From NCBI GenBank assembly GCA_016932035.1, contig JAFGDR010000035.1, positions 1-47,321 on the forward strand: 47,321 nt of DNA. The letters are read 5' to 3'. Source of the stretch: Candidatus Cloacimonadota bacterium (GTDB lineage Bacteria; Cloacimonadota; Cloacimonadia; JGIOTU-2). Of the stretch, positions 37,441-46,828 are shown in pieces; position 1 is the first letter of the stretch; each line of letters opens with the position of its first letter. Made by a program: the position numbers and the translations under genes. A model generated the notes under the pieces. It searched no databases and had not been told where the DNA came from. It was given only the letters and a program-made list of their open reading frames with translations.

Positions 37441-38862
37441 TTATGATTTCATTCGCCAGAAAGTACCCTCTGCACTATCCCGAACTTCAACTCCCATTTT
37501 TGCTAAAATATCTCGTATTTCATCAGAGCGAGCCCAATCTTTATTCTTTCGTGCTTCATCACGTTCTTTGATGAGTTTTTCAACTAATTCAACATCTACT
37601 TTTTGCTCTGCTTCTAGCTCAAGAATTTGCTCTGCTCTATCAAGCTGCAACCCAAAAATCTTATCGAATTCTCTGATCAATTCATATTTTTCACGATCAC
37701 CGATCTCGTTCGCACGAAGCACTTTCCACAATACTGCAAGAGCTTCAGGCATATTAAGATCATTATTTATCTTCTCATAAAATTCATGCTTGACGGCTTG
37801 TATATATTCGTCATTAGGTTTACTGAAACTACTATTCTTTTTGATTTCTATGATAATATTAATCAATCTGTCATAAGTAGATTTTGCCGTTTCCATAGCT
37901 TCATCACTGAAGGTAAGCGGCTGTCTGTAATGAGCTCCCAGGCAGAAATAACGATAAACCATTGGAGAATATCCCATTTCAACCAGTTTTGTTAAGGTGA
38001 GAAAACCACCTTTTGACTTACTCATTTTCTCTTCATTCATAATGAGAAATTCCGCATGTAACCAGTATTTGACCCACGTCTTTCCAGTGGCTGCTTCACT
38101 CTGTGCGATCTCATTTGTATGATGCACCGGAATATGGTCTATACCACCGCAATGAATATCAAAGGTTTCTCCAAGATAGCACATGGATATTGCAGAACAC
38201 TCGACGTGCCAACCCGGATACCCTCTTCCCCATGGACTGTCCCACTTCATTTCCTGATCATCGAATTTTGATTTTGTGAACCACAGAACAAAATCGAAGG
38301 GATTCTTCTTTGCTGCATCAATTTCAATTCGGGCACCTGCTTTGAGTTTTTCTACATCCAATCGGGCTAATTTGCCATATTCTGGAAATTTTGAAATATC
38401 AAAATAAACATTACCGTCAGCAATATAGGTATATCCCCTATCCTCAAGACGTTTTATCAAATCGATCATCTGCTGGATATGAGCAGTTGCTTTGACATGA
38501 TAATTCGGTGGTATGACATTGAGTTTTTTAAGGTCACTCTCGAATGCCTTTGTGTAATGATCAGCAATCTCCCAGACAGTCTTTCCTTCCTTTTTTGCTT
38601 CCTTGACCATCTTGTCTTCACCGGTATCCGCATCAGAGGTGAGGTGTCCGATATCAGTTATATTCATCACATGCGTGACCTTATAGCCATCATACATGAG
38701 TACACGTTTAAGGATATCTTCAAAAATATAGGTGCGCAGATTCCCAATGTGCGCATAATTATATACGGTCAGTCCGCAGGTATAGAGCCCGACTTCATCT
38801 TTTTTTATAGGTTTGAATTCATCTTTTTTACGAGTCATCGTATTATATAATTTAAGACTCAT
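37441..38862 (-). CDS. cysS: Cysteinyl-tRNA synthetase
   Basis: A 473-residue class I synthetase that charges tRNA-Cys. The HIGH-type motif appears in CGLTVYNYAHIGNLRTY. Zinc ligands include the cysteine of that CGLTVY segment, the cysteine of WHVECSA, and the HCGGIDHIPVHHTNEIAQ region. The KMSKS loop is EEKMSKSKGG. The C-terminal helical DALR-like domain is present (ERDEARKNKDWARSDEIRDIL). It overlaps rsmD by ATGA. No clear terminator follows, so read-through into the tRNA cluster is possible. Confidence 0.98.
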   Translation of the reverse strand: MSLKLYNTMTRKKDEFKPIKKDEVGLYTCGLTVYNYAHIGNLRTYIFEDILKRVLMYDGYKVTHVMNITDIGHLTSDADTGEDKMVKEAKKEGKTVWEIADHYTKAFESDLKKLNVIPPNYHVKATAHIQQMIDLIKRLEDRGYTYIADGNVYFDISKFPEYGKLARLDVEKLKAGARIEIDAAKKNPFDFVLWFTKSKFDDQEMKWDSPWGRGYPGWHVECSAISMCYLGETFDIHCGGIDHIPVHHTNEIAQSEAATGKTWVKYWLHAEFLIMNEEKMSKSKGGFLTLTKLVEMGYSPMVYRYFCLGAHYRQPLTFSDEAMETAKSTYDRLINIIIEIKKNSSFSKPNDEYIQAVKHEFYEKINNDLNMPEALAVLWKVLRANEIGDREKYELIREFDKIFGLQLDRAEQILELEAEQKVDVELVEKLIKERDEARKNKDWARSDEIRDILAKMGVEVRDSAEGTFWRMKS

Positions 38863-39398
38863 GCAGCTCCTTTCCGCAATATTGTAATCTTCGTTTCACC
38901 GTATATCTTTTCTTTTACAATGTACTCAGAAAATCGTGTGATATCTTCTCTTTTTCTGGTTTCAGCAATGATCAATCCATCATCATTCAATATTCGATTT
39001 ATATAAATTGCTTCAATTACTTTCTCTGCTACTTCCTGTTTATATGGCGGGTCAAAAAAAATGAGATCATAGACTTTTTTGCAATTTTTTATATAACTCA
39101 ACACAGAACTTAAATGGATATATGTTACATCATCAAAACCAAGAGATTGAATATTTTTTTGAAGTACTTTACCAACCTTGAACGATTTCTCGACAAAATC
39201 ACACCACCTGGCTCCTTCACTGAGTGCTTCCAATCCTAAACTGCCGCTGCCGGCAAAAAGGTCAAGAACATCTACTCCTTCAATCTCATCTCGGATAATT
39301 GCAAATAGCGATTCCCGCACCCTGTCCATTGTCGGTCTTACCGAATATTTTGGAACGTCGATTGTGCGCCCTTTATGAGTACCTGCTATAATTTGCAC
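38859..39398 (-). CDS. rsmD: 16S rRNA (guanine(966)-N2)-methyltransferase
   Basis: A 179-residue SAM-dependent methyltransferase. The N-terminal AGTHKGRTIDVP and RPTMDRVRESLFAI are typical of RsmD. The SAM motif DLFAGSGSLGLEALSEGA follows, and the catalytic motif is FFDPPY. It modifies G966 of 16S rRNA. The start codon is GTG (39396-39398). It lies 24 nt after secF and overlaps cysS. Confidence 0.94.
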   Translation of the reverse strand: MQIIAGTHKGRTIDVPKYSVRPTMDRVRESLFAIIRDEIEGVDVLDLFAGSGSLGLEALSEGARWCDFVEKSFKVGKVLQKNIQSLGFDDVTYIHLSSVLSYIKNCKKVYDLIFFDPPYKQEVAEKVIEAIYINRILNDDGLIIAETRKREDITRFSEYIVKEKIYGETKITILRKGAA

Positions 39399-39422
39399 GG
39401 TTCTATCAGTTACAATTACAGA

Positions 39423-40373
39423 TTATCTGCGATGTTTCCTCTCTGAATGCTTTGTTTTCCAATTTCTATAGGCAACAAGAACGGGACTGGCAATAAAGAT
39501 CGAGGAATAAGTACCGATGATAACACCGATCAGCAAGGTCGTCGAGAAAGCACGAATACCTTCTCCACCAAAGAAGAATAGGATTACAACAACAATCAAA
39601 GTTGTGAAAGAGGTAATAACTGTTCGTGAAAGGACATCATTAATACTGTGATTGATCACAGAGTCATAATTCTCTTTTCTGTATATCTTCAAATCCTCTC
39701 TAATACGGACGAACAGCACGATCGTATCATTGAGTGAATAACCGACGATCGCAAGAAGTGCAGCGATGACACTGATCGTTATCTCAATATTAAAGATTGA
39801 TAGAAGTCCTATTGTTATTATAACGTCATGAAAAAGTGCAAGCACAGCAGCTAAACCAAAGGTCAGTTCAAATCTCCACCAGATGTAAATAATGATACCA
39901 AGCAGGGCAAGCAAGATGGCAATGACAGCTTTCCCGCGCAATTCTTCACCAACTTTTGACCCGACATGCTCACTTCTTCTCAGGAAATCAATCTCTGTTT
40001 TGTTGCCAGCATATTTTGAAAAATTAGATCGCAGAACAGATAACAGTTTTTCTTCATCCTCCTTGGGGTTTTCACTCGCTTTGATCTTGATCAAAATAAT
40101 ATTCGGATTTCCAAATTCCTGTATGACTGCATCACTGAAACCTTCTGAACCGAGAACATCTCGGACTTGCTGGATTTCAACCGGGGGAGTATCCTGTGTA
40201 TCAGGAGTGAAATCAAATTCAAAAAGCGTTCCACCCGTGAAGTCAATGCCGTATTGAGGTCCGCCATGAATGATCCAGGATACGATACCTGCAAGGATAA
40301 GCAGTCCTGAAATGATGAAAGCAATCTTACGCTTACTGATAAAATCTATATGGGTATTTGTTAAGAAATTCAT
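39423..40373 (-). CDS. secF: Protein translocase subunit SecF
   Basis: A 316-residue inner-membrane protein with the six-helix RND-like fold. A first transmembrane helix (about 16-33) precedes GIDFTGGTLFEFDF, the start of the periplasmic domain. The C-terminal five-helix bundle carries ALLAIVGYSLNDTIVLFVRIRE, the characteristic SecF motif with the functional asparagine and aspartate. With SecD it uses proton motive force to aid late translocation steps. It follows secD by 12 nt. Confidence 0.97.
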   Translation of the reverse strand: MNFLTNTHIDFISKRKIAFIISGLLILAGIVSWIIHGGPQYGIDFTGGTLFEFDFTPDTQDTPPVEIQQVRDVLGSEGFSDAVIQEFGNPNIILIKIKASENPKEDEEKLLSVLRSNFSKYAGNKTEIDFLRRSEHVGSKVGEELRGKAVIAILLALLGIIIYIWWRFELTFGLAAVLALFHDVIITIGLLSIFNIEITISVIAALLAIVGYSLNDTIVLFVRIREDLKIYRKENYDSVINHSINDVLSRTVITSFTTLIVVVILFFFGGEGIRAFSTTLLIGVIIGTYSSIFIASPVLVAYRNWKTKHSERKHRR

Positions 40374-40385
40374 GTTGATCTCCTC

Positions 40386-42272
40386 TTAAATACTTAGGCT
40401 TTTTCTGGGCTTTCGTGTAATCACACCATCAAAAATGGCTTTCGTGACAACGATTGCAGTGAACATCGATGCAAGGATACCAATACTCAACGTAACAGCA
40501 AAACCTCTGATAGGACCGGTCCCGAACTGATAGAGCACAACCGCAGTAATAAGTGTTGTGATGTTCGCATCAGCAATCGTGATAACCGCTCGCTTATAGC
40601 CGTTATCAATTGCAGTCCGAACCGTTTTGCCAGCTCGCAATTCTTCACGTATTCTCTCAAAAATAAGCACGTTCGCATCAACTGCCATACCAATTGTGAG
40701 GATGATACCTGCTATACCCGGCATGGTCAAACTTGCATTGAGCATTGTAAGAACAGCAAGGATAATGAGAACGTTCCCGAGAAGGGCAATATTAGCAATT
40801 ACACCTGATACCTTATAATACAAGATCATAAAGATCATTACGATCACGAGACCGAGTATGGCAGCTTTGAAACCTGCGCGAATGGAGTCAGAACCGAGTG
40901 TTGGTCCAACCGTTCGCTCTTCAACGATATTAACGGGAGCAGGAAGATTACCTGCATTCAGGACGATTGCCAGGTCTTTTGCTTCTTCCATCTCACCAAT
41001 GCCTGTTATCATTGCGTTTCCATCTCTGATCTTATCATTGATCACCGGTGCAGAATGAACGACATTGTCCAGTACAATTGCAAGCTGTTCATTGATATGA
41101 TTACCGGTCACATTAGCAAAAATGCGCGAACCTTCATTATCGAGCTGCAAACTCACGTAGGGCTTATTTGCTATCTTGGGATCCATTCCCTGCCCTATAC
41201 GAACATCTGCAGTCTTTAGATGTGTCCCTGTGAGTTCGACAGTATCATACAAGAAATAAACTGGTCGAGCTCCCATAATATTATCTTCATCAACTTTACC
41301 AAGAAGAATGACCACACCTTCGGGCATGACTTCTTGTACTTCAGGCAAATTTATTACCTTTCTGAAAAGCTCAAGGTTTTCGGGACGAACGATCAAGCGC
41401 TGTCCATAAACGGCAACCAGACTTGAAAAGAGATGATCGTGTGATGTTTCTTCTTCAACTGCTGCAGCTGTTGAATCTGCAAGAGAATCTGCTTCTTCGC
41501 CCTCGAAAAGTGCTTCTTCAACCGCACTCTCCTTTTCAACCTCAACTTTTTTCAGATATGCATATTTATCATAATTGCTCTTGAGATATTCATCGATTGC
41601 TTCAACAGCATTTCTGATGTCCTGCGTATTGGCAACAAGCTGGAATTCAAGCAATGCTGTCTTTCCGATGAGTTCTTTTGCTCTTCCTGCATCACGAAGT
41701 CCGGGAAGCTGAACAAGGATTCTTTTATTCCCAATCTTCTGAATAGTAGGTTCTGCCACACCAAACTGGTCGATACGGTTTGTGATGATCTGCTGAGCGC
41801 TCTTCACAGCATTATCAGCAGTTTCTGTTGGAAGTCCTTCAGTCTCAACTTCAAGAACAAGGTGCATGCCGCCCTGCAGGTCAAGACCGAGCTTAAGCTC
41901 TTTACTGCTGAACCATGAAGGCAATTCTACCCTCGAGGTTTTTTCAACAAGTTCAGCTTTAATGATCTGATCCTTTGTGAAATCAATATCACCTTCAATC
42001 GATCTGAGCATGTAGTCAGGCAACCTTCCGGAAACAGTCAATGTGTCATGCAGTTCCGTCATTGTTATCTGATCTTCAAACTCCTGACCGAACAGATTAC
42101 TCCCGATCTTATACTCATGTTCATTTATTTCATAGATCAGGTTTTGGTTCTGATCATAGACGTCGATGTTGACGATCGCATATTCATTTTTCGCAATGAG
42201 TGGTAAAAGATAGTAGATCGTAACAAGGAAAACAACGATAATGATCGTCGTTCTAAACCAGTTTTTCTTCAT
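40386..42272 (-). CDS. secD: Protein translocase subunit SecD
   Basis: A 628-residue partner of SecF. It has an N-terminal membrane helix (about 7-24), the periplasmic P1 domain beginning ELKLGLDLQGGMHLVLEVE, and a C-terminal six-helix region with GMAVDANVLIFERIREELRAG. A Glu/Asp/Ala/Ser-rich insert around residues 240-275 interrupts the periplasmic part; such inserts vary in the family. It opens the secD-secF-rsmD-cysS run. TTGACT lies in the upstream AT-rich gap, but no good -10 match was found. Confidence 0.97.
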   Translation of the reverse strand: MKKNWFRTTIIIVVFLVTIYYLLPLIAKNEYAIVNIDVYDQNQNLIYEINEHEYKIGSNLFGQEFEDQITMTELHDTLTVSGRLPDYMLRSIEGDIDFTKDQIIKAELVEKTSRVELPSWFSSKELKLGLDLQGGMHLVLEVETEGLPTETADNAVKSAQQIITNRIDQFGVAEPTIQKIGNKRILVQLPGLRDAGRAKELIGKTALLEFQLVANTQDIRNAVEAIDEYLKSNYDKYAYLKKVEVEKESAVEEALFEGEEADSLADSTAAAVEEETSHDHLFSSLVAVYGQRLIVRPENLELFRKVINLPEVQEVMPEGVVILLGKVDEDNIMGARPVYFLYDTVELTGTHLKTADVRIGQGMDPKIANKPYVSLQLDNEGSRIFANVTGNHINEQLAIVLDNVVHSAPVINDKIRDGNAMITGIGEMEEAKDLAIVLNAGNLPAPVNIVEERTVGPTLGSDSIRAGFKAAILGLVIVMIFMILYYKVSGVIANIALLGNVLIILAVLTMLNASLTMPGIAGIILTIGMAVDANVLIFERIREELRAGKTVRTAIDNGYKRAVITIADANITTLITAVVLYQFGTGPIRGFAVTLSIGILASMFTAIVVTKAIFDGVITRKPRKSLSI

Positions 42273-42390
42273 GAGGAAACCCTTTCATATACGTAAATTA
42301 TTTTTATGAAAAATTTGTTGCATTTTTTTATTGGTGAATTTTAAGTCAAGTATAACAAAAAATTCGCCTTATATTCTCTCCTAAAATAAG

Positions 42391-42443
42391 AAGACCTTGC
42401 GAATGGTTTTATGCGGAAGGCACGACTCCCATCGCAAGGTCTT
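42391..42443 (-). terminator. Rho-independent terminator after the beta-helix gene
   Basis: A perfect 12-bp stem AAGACCTTGCGA/TCGCAAGGTCTT (42391-42402 with 42432-42443, 29-nt loop) begins 9 nt past the stop codon of the beta-helix gene on the minus strand. It is followed there by CTTATTTTAG. It separates that transcript from secD. Confidence 0.75.
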
Positions 42444-42452
42444 TCCCTAATG

Positions 42453-44654
42453 TTACTTCATAATCACCATTTTGTTGATCAATGAAGTTTGAGGAGTACT
42501 CAGCTTATAGAAATAAACTCCCGATGGATAATCCCCGGAATTCCACTCAATCGAGCCTTCTCCTGACTGTAGGTCATCGTTGAGTATTTGCTCTACAAGC
42601 TGTCCTAGTATATTATAGATCTGTAATTTCACTTTTGTTGCTTGTGGTATTGAAAACGATATTATTGTTGATCCTTGAAATGGATTGGGATAGTTGATCA
42701 ATGTCATCTGGTGATATTGCGGATCAGGTCCAATTCCCATTGACTGATCATAATAATAGGCACCCATATCTGCAATCGTGCTATCCGAATCAAGAGGAGA
42801 ATTCGGATCGCCAGCATCGATGCAGGGCGAGCCCCATTGAAGATGATAATCATTGTTTGCAGGATCGACGAACATCGGATCCATCTGGATATTGTAGAAT
42901 GCATCGCATGAATCACCATTTGCATTTGTTGTAACATTAAGTCCGATTGAATCATTCAAGCCGTAAAAGTTACCAGCTTCATTATTCCAAAAATTAGAAT
43001 AACCTACGTCAGCATTTCCACCAGTAACCTGAAGACCATACCGACATAAATTATTTGTAATAATCGTATTATCAATTGTGAGTGAGTAATTTTCATTTCC
43101 AAAATATATTCCTCCTCCAAAGCAATTATCAATGGTCACTTCTGACAATGTGATATCTGAATGTGAAGAAAAAATACCACCCCCACGATCCGGACACATA
43201 TTTGAAGAAATTTGAGTTTTAATTATACTTAGCAAACAATTATCGCAATAAATACCACCACCAGTAGTTGCAATATTATTAATAATTTTAATGTTTTCAA
43301 TAGTAATCTTCGAATCATAACAATAAAATCCCCCCCCCCGATTAGAACGCCCACCAGTAATTGTGACATTTTGAACTAAAGCATCCCTGACAAAATTGAA
43401 TTCTATAACGCTTGAATGATTTTGACTTGCATCAAGTATTGTACCATCAAGAGAACTCCCTTTAAGATGAACGTAGCTACTCCATTGGATTGGAAATATC
43501 TCGCCATTAGTTGAATCACTATAAATCCCTTCTTCAATATGTATTGTGTTAATATTTATACTGTCTGAATATATCTTAGATAATGCAAATGTTATCGTTC
43601 TGAACGGCTCTTCGGGGTATAAGCCACTGTTTGTATTACTTCCATTAACCGAAACATAGACATCTGAGTTTATTAGACTATCTTCGACAGCTTGATTTAT
43701 TTCAATAATAATTTTATCCAAAGGTGAAATATAATATTCTGTTGGATTGATAACTGTAAAAAGATCAACGAATACATGAATGGTATCATTATTATGACAA
43801 AATATGTCAGCACCGAACCCCTTGCTTTCATTTATTGAATTCGAATAAATATTACATCTTGTTTCTGGAGAAAATATTGGACTTGAACTCGAAGAAATGT
43901 ATAATCCAGCACCATTGAATGTAGCTTTGTTATTAGTTATATTAACATAATTTAATATTGGATTGGAATTCTTGCAATAAAATCCTCCACCTGATTGATA
44001 CGCTTTGTTATAATTGATTCGGCTATTGTACATATTTAAATTAGAACAATCAAGGAAAATTCCACCACCTACTAAAGAACGGTTACTATATACTGTAATA
44101 TTAACAAAATCAATATTATAAGAATCTAAACAATAGATTCCACCACCATACATTTGTGCTTCATTATTAACGATGCAAGAATTCTCTACAGTTGGTGAAG
44201 CATTATAACATGCTATACCTCCCCCATATTTAGCATAGTTACTAATGATAGTTAGATTCATTAATTTTGGAGACGAATAATTACTACATAAAATTCCACC
44301 ACCAATATCATCGGAGTATCCACTTTGAATTGTAAAACCACATAGTACTGTTTCATAATTTTCACCATTTTCAAAAATAACAACTAACCCGTTATCATTA
44401 CCATCTATGATAGTCCCAGAAATGTAACTTGTATCCTGGGTTGTAAGAAACAATGAACCCAGCGTGATATTCTTCCCATTGAAATTAATATTCTCTATAT
44501 ACGTTCCTGGTTGTACCAGAACCGTATCACCATTAATCGAAGCATTGATCCCTTCCTGAATCGTCGTATAATCGAGCGGTACGTTAATTACTTCCGCATT
44601 GTAAACAGAAAATAAAGAAATAAACGCACTTACGAGTATAAATCTCTTAAACAT
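42453..44654 (-). CDS. Secreted beta-helix repeat protein with C-terminal sorting-type domain
   Basis: A 733-residue exported protein. A signal peptide occupies about residues 1-20. Two parallel beta-helix regions follow, with many 'GGGIYC/GGGFYC' turns and N-rich rungs (about 20-290 and 330-600). The second begins with a DUF1565-like YVSVNGSNTNSGLYPEEPFRTI phrase. The last 80 or so residues (NYPNPFQGSTIISF ... SGVYFYKL ... NKMVIMK) match the type IX secretion or FlgD-like C-terminal domain. A run of ten G (43330-43339) encodes R439-G442 and could cause slipped-strand switching. It has a likely GGAGG start site. TTGACA lies upstream at 44799-44794, with a weak -10 box. Confidence 0.85.
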   Translation of the reverse strand: MFKRFILVSAFISLFSVYNAEVINVPLDYTTIQEGINASINGDTVLVQPGTYIENINFNGKNITLGSLFLTTQDTSYISGTIIDGNDNGLVVIFENGENYETVLCGFTIQSGYSDDIGGGILCSNYSSPKLMNLTIISNYAKYGGGIACYNASPTVENSCIVNNEAQMYGGGIYCLDSYNIDFVNITVYSNRSLVGGGIFLDCSNLNMYNSRINYNKAYQSGGGFYCKNSNPILNYVNITNNKATFNGAGLYISSSSSPIFSPETRCNIYSNSINESKGFGADIFCHNNDTIHVFVDLFTVINPTEYYISPLDKIIIEINQAVEDSLINSDVYVSVNGSNTNSGLYPEEPFRTITFALSKIYSDSININTIHIEEGIYSDSTNGEIFPIQWSSYVHLKGSSLDGTILDASQNHSSVIEFNFVRDALVQNVTITGGRSNRGGGFYCYDSKITIENIKIINNIATTGGGIYCDNCLLSIIKTQISSNMCPDRGGGIFSSHSDITLSEVTIDNCFGGGIYFGNENYSLTIDNTIITNNLCRYGLQVTGGNADVGYSNFWNNEAGNFYGLNDSIGLNVTTNANGDSCDAFYNIQMDPMFVDPANNDYHLQWGSPCIDAGDPNSPLDSDSTIADMGAYYYDQSMGIGPDPQYHQMTLINYPNPFQGSTIISFSIPQATKVKLQIYNILGQLVEQILNDDLQSGEGSIEWNSGDYPSGVYFYKLSTPQTSLINKMVIMK
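43330..43339 (-). repeat. G10 homopolymer tract inside the beta-helix gene
   Basis: Ten consecutive C on the plus strand (G on the coding strand). As shown, the frame is open. Loss of one G leads to a stop at 43229-43231, and gain of one G leads to a stop at 43315-43317, in each case removing the C-terminal sorting domain. It is the only homopolymer of this kind that I see in the gene; the other G runs there reach five. Confidence 0.9.
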
Positions 44655-44897
44655 AATTAGAGTCCTCCTGTGGACTGGTTTAGTTGAGTTATAGATTTGG
44701 TGTGCCTTAATGAATGTTACCTGTTAGGTTAACAAGTTTTTATATAAGCTACCTCCACTTTGGTGGACATTTAAAAAAAGACACATCAAAGTCTGTCAAG
44801 TAATTCCCAACTTAATCGATGTATGTTTATTAGTTTATTACAGTCGTATCATTACAAATCTGTAATTTGCACCGGTACTTTCTATGTATCTTATTAC

Positions 44898-46055
44898 TTA
44901 TCTCAATAAAATCAGCTTTCTTGTTTCGTATATCTTACCATTAATCGATAATCGATAAAAATACACCCCATTCTCTAATTCATTACCACTCTCATCCTTA
45001 CCATACCACATGACTGTATGCTTGGATGTTACTCTGGAATAGAGTTTTTTCACGAGCTGTCCTTTGAGGTTGTAGACCGAAAGATCTACCTGTGCAGTTT
45101 CTGTAAGATTAAATGCAATTCGGGTTGAACTTACTACAGGATTGGGTTCATTTTGCAGAAGACCAAATCGCTCTGGAATAACAATACCGCTACCACCAGA
45201 ATTGTGATGATCTGGAATACTGAGAATTGCTACATTATCGTAGTGATTGATGATTCCACCATAATCAACTGATTCAAGCCAGTAATAATAACAATCCCCC
45301 ACTTCAGGATTCTCAAGATCATCTTCATAGGTATAAAATTGCTGTTGGGTCGTGGTACCGTGTCCTTCTATCATATCTGAAATTATTTCTGATGATGAAA
45401 AATCATTCTCATCATACCGGCAGATGAACCAACCCATATTATCTGTCTCAGACTGAGTCGACCAGTGAATGGTTGGTGTGTTCTCAATGAATTGTGCAGT
45501 GAAAGTACAAAGTTCCACCGGAAGTGTGGGATCTGTACAAACCAAATTGTATTCAGGAGAGGTATTTTTAAAATGAATCCAACCAATATTTTCTGCCCAG
45601 GCATAGCCATCAAAACTGCCCGTAGTCATATTAATAGTAACCTGGCTATGTGTCGGATTAAAATTTATCCAACCAGCATTGGTACTCCAAGCATAACCGG
45701 AAAGATTACCCGCGCCATCGTGGTTTACACCATAATCAATATTGCTGTCATTCTGATATGTGTGTGGTGATCCTCCTGTGTATGTTCCCATTCTTATCCA
45801 CCCAATATTTTCTGCCCAGGTATACCCTTCCAGATGATCAGCATAAACAGTAACGCCGCCATTTGAGGAACGAAAATTAACCCAGCCGATGTTGGTTCCC
45901 CATGCCCACTTGTCTGTTGCGTCGATATTACTGGTTTGAGCAAAAAGTGGAAAAACAAAGAGTAGCATTAATAATATTGTAAGAGTAAAAATTAATAACT
46001 CTTTATTCAGTTTTTGTAAATGCATAGTTATTCCAGTATTTTTATAGTTTTTCAT
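44898..46055 (-). CDS. Secreted protein with W/NIGW repeats and C-terminal sorting-type domain
   Basis: A 385-residue exported protein. The signal sequence is at about 11-40, ending FPLFAQ. Four repeats share the core W-A-x-x-N-I-G-W-I-x-F (at 50-61, 79-89, 121-132 and 151-162). A LPVELCTFTA module with a fibronectin-like feel follows (about 179-280), and the last 80 residues form a FlgD-like or T9SS-type domain ending in ENGVYFYRL and KLILLR. Two repeats share a 19-base identical DNA stretch (45583-45601 and 45802-45820). The ATG is 2 nt after the stop of the DUF1566 gene. An alternative start is ten codons in, at MHLQ. Confidence 0.85.
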   Translation of the reverse strand: MKNYKNTGITMHLQKLNKELLIFTLTILLMLLFVFPLFAQTSNIDATDKWAWGTNIGWVNFRSSNGGVTVYADHLEGYTWAENIGWIRMGTYTGGSPHTYQNDSNIDYGVNHDGAGNLSGYAWSTNAGWINFNPTHSQVTINMTTGSFDGYAWAENIGWIHFKNTSPEYNLVCTDPTLPVELCTFTAQFIENTPTIHWSTQSETDNMGWFICRYDENDFSSSEIISDMIEGHGTTTQQQFYTYEDDLENPEVGDCYYYWLESVDYGGIINHYDNVAILSIPDHHNSGGSGIVIPERFGLLQNEPNPVVSSTRIAFNLTETAQVDLSVYNLKGQLVKKLYSRVTSKHTVMWYGKDESGNELENGVYFYRLSINGKIYETRKLILLR

Positions 46056-46057
46056 AA

Positions 46058-46804
46058 TTAATTCCTATCACGAACTGCCCAGACAACAAAAGAATGAGTT
46101 TTATCTCCTAATGTAGCTGATCCTCCAACATTCATTGCAACTATCCATGCATTATCTGAATTAAATGCTAATGAAGTGCTTGACCAGTAGCCCTCAGATT
46201 GCACATTTGAAAAAGGGTGCCCACTCGGTAATGGTGGATATGGATCGTGACTTGCTCCAAAATCAATGAGCGAAAATAATTCTCTAATATTAGGCAGACG
46301 CCAATCTCCAGCTGATGAATCATCACTCAAGCCATATAACCCGCTTTCAAGATTCGAGCAATCAGTTAATGCATCGGTCCAAGATCTTAGTCCAAAAGTT
46401 TCTGCATTTTTGAGCCATACAAGTCCTGTTAAATTATCAGTTATAGTTCCATCCTCACTATCGGTGAAGCGTGGTGAAGGCCATGCTATTCCTTTTTCTA
46501 AATCACCGTCATCACCTGTAGCATATGAAGTTGTTTGTCCTGTTTTCGGAATTATCTTGCTGAGAGCTTCATCAGCTGCTTCATATACTTCGGTGAGTGT
46601 ATGCCCGGTTGATCCAGGACCCGAACTTGGTTCGGTGAAAGTACTCATGGAACCCGTTGTGCCGTCTTTCAACAGGTTATAAATGTCCTCAAGTGTATAG
46701 GACTCTGTCTGACTCGGATTACCGGGTGAATCAAGTTCTCCAGCATACATTTCAGATAGAAATAGTATACTGAACAATATTATGATGATTGTGTTTATTT
46801 TCAT
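46058..46804 (-). CDS. Exported DUF1566 (Lcl-type) domain protein
   Basis: A 248-residue protein with a signal peptide (about 1-21). A region with YTLEDIYNLLKDGTTG and FTEPSSGPGSTGHTL follows; such linkers often precede the DUF1566 domain. The C-terminal DUF1566/Lcl domain begins near residue 88 and contains TDNLTGLVWLKNA, AGDWRLPNIRELFSLID, YWSSTS and AVRDRN, all classic family phrases. The function of these C-type-lectin-like surface domains is unknown. AAGGAG precedes the ATG. It lies 24 nt after the receiver gene and 2 nt before the NIGW-repeat gene. Confidence 0.88.
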   Translation of the reverse strand: MKINTIIIILFSILFLSEMYAGELDSPGNPSQTESYTLEDIYNLLKDGTTGSMSTFTEPSSGPGSTGHTLTEVYEAADEALSKIIPKTGQTTSYATGDDGDLEKGIAWPSPRFTDSEDGTITDNLTGLVWLKNAETFGLRSWTDALTDCSNLESGLYGLSDDSSAGDWRLPNIRELFSLIDFGASHDPYPPLPSGHPFSNVQSEGYWSSTSLAFNSDNAWIVAMNVGGSATLGDKTHSFVVWAVRDRN

Positions 46805-46828
46805 TTTTTCTCCTTATCATGATTTTTT

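Noticed and set aside
45383-45770. Frames on both strands inside the NIGW-repeat gene
   Set aside because: They are shadows without start signals; the repeat pattern is coherent only in the minus-strand frame given.
45583-45820. Short direct repeats as a CRISPR or mobile-element signature
   Set aside because: There are only two identical 19-base copies, both coding for the same protein motif, with no spacer regularity, terminal repeats or transposase.
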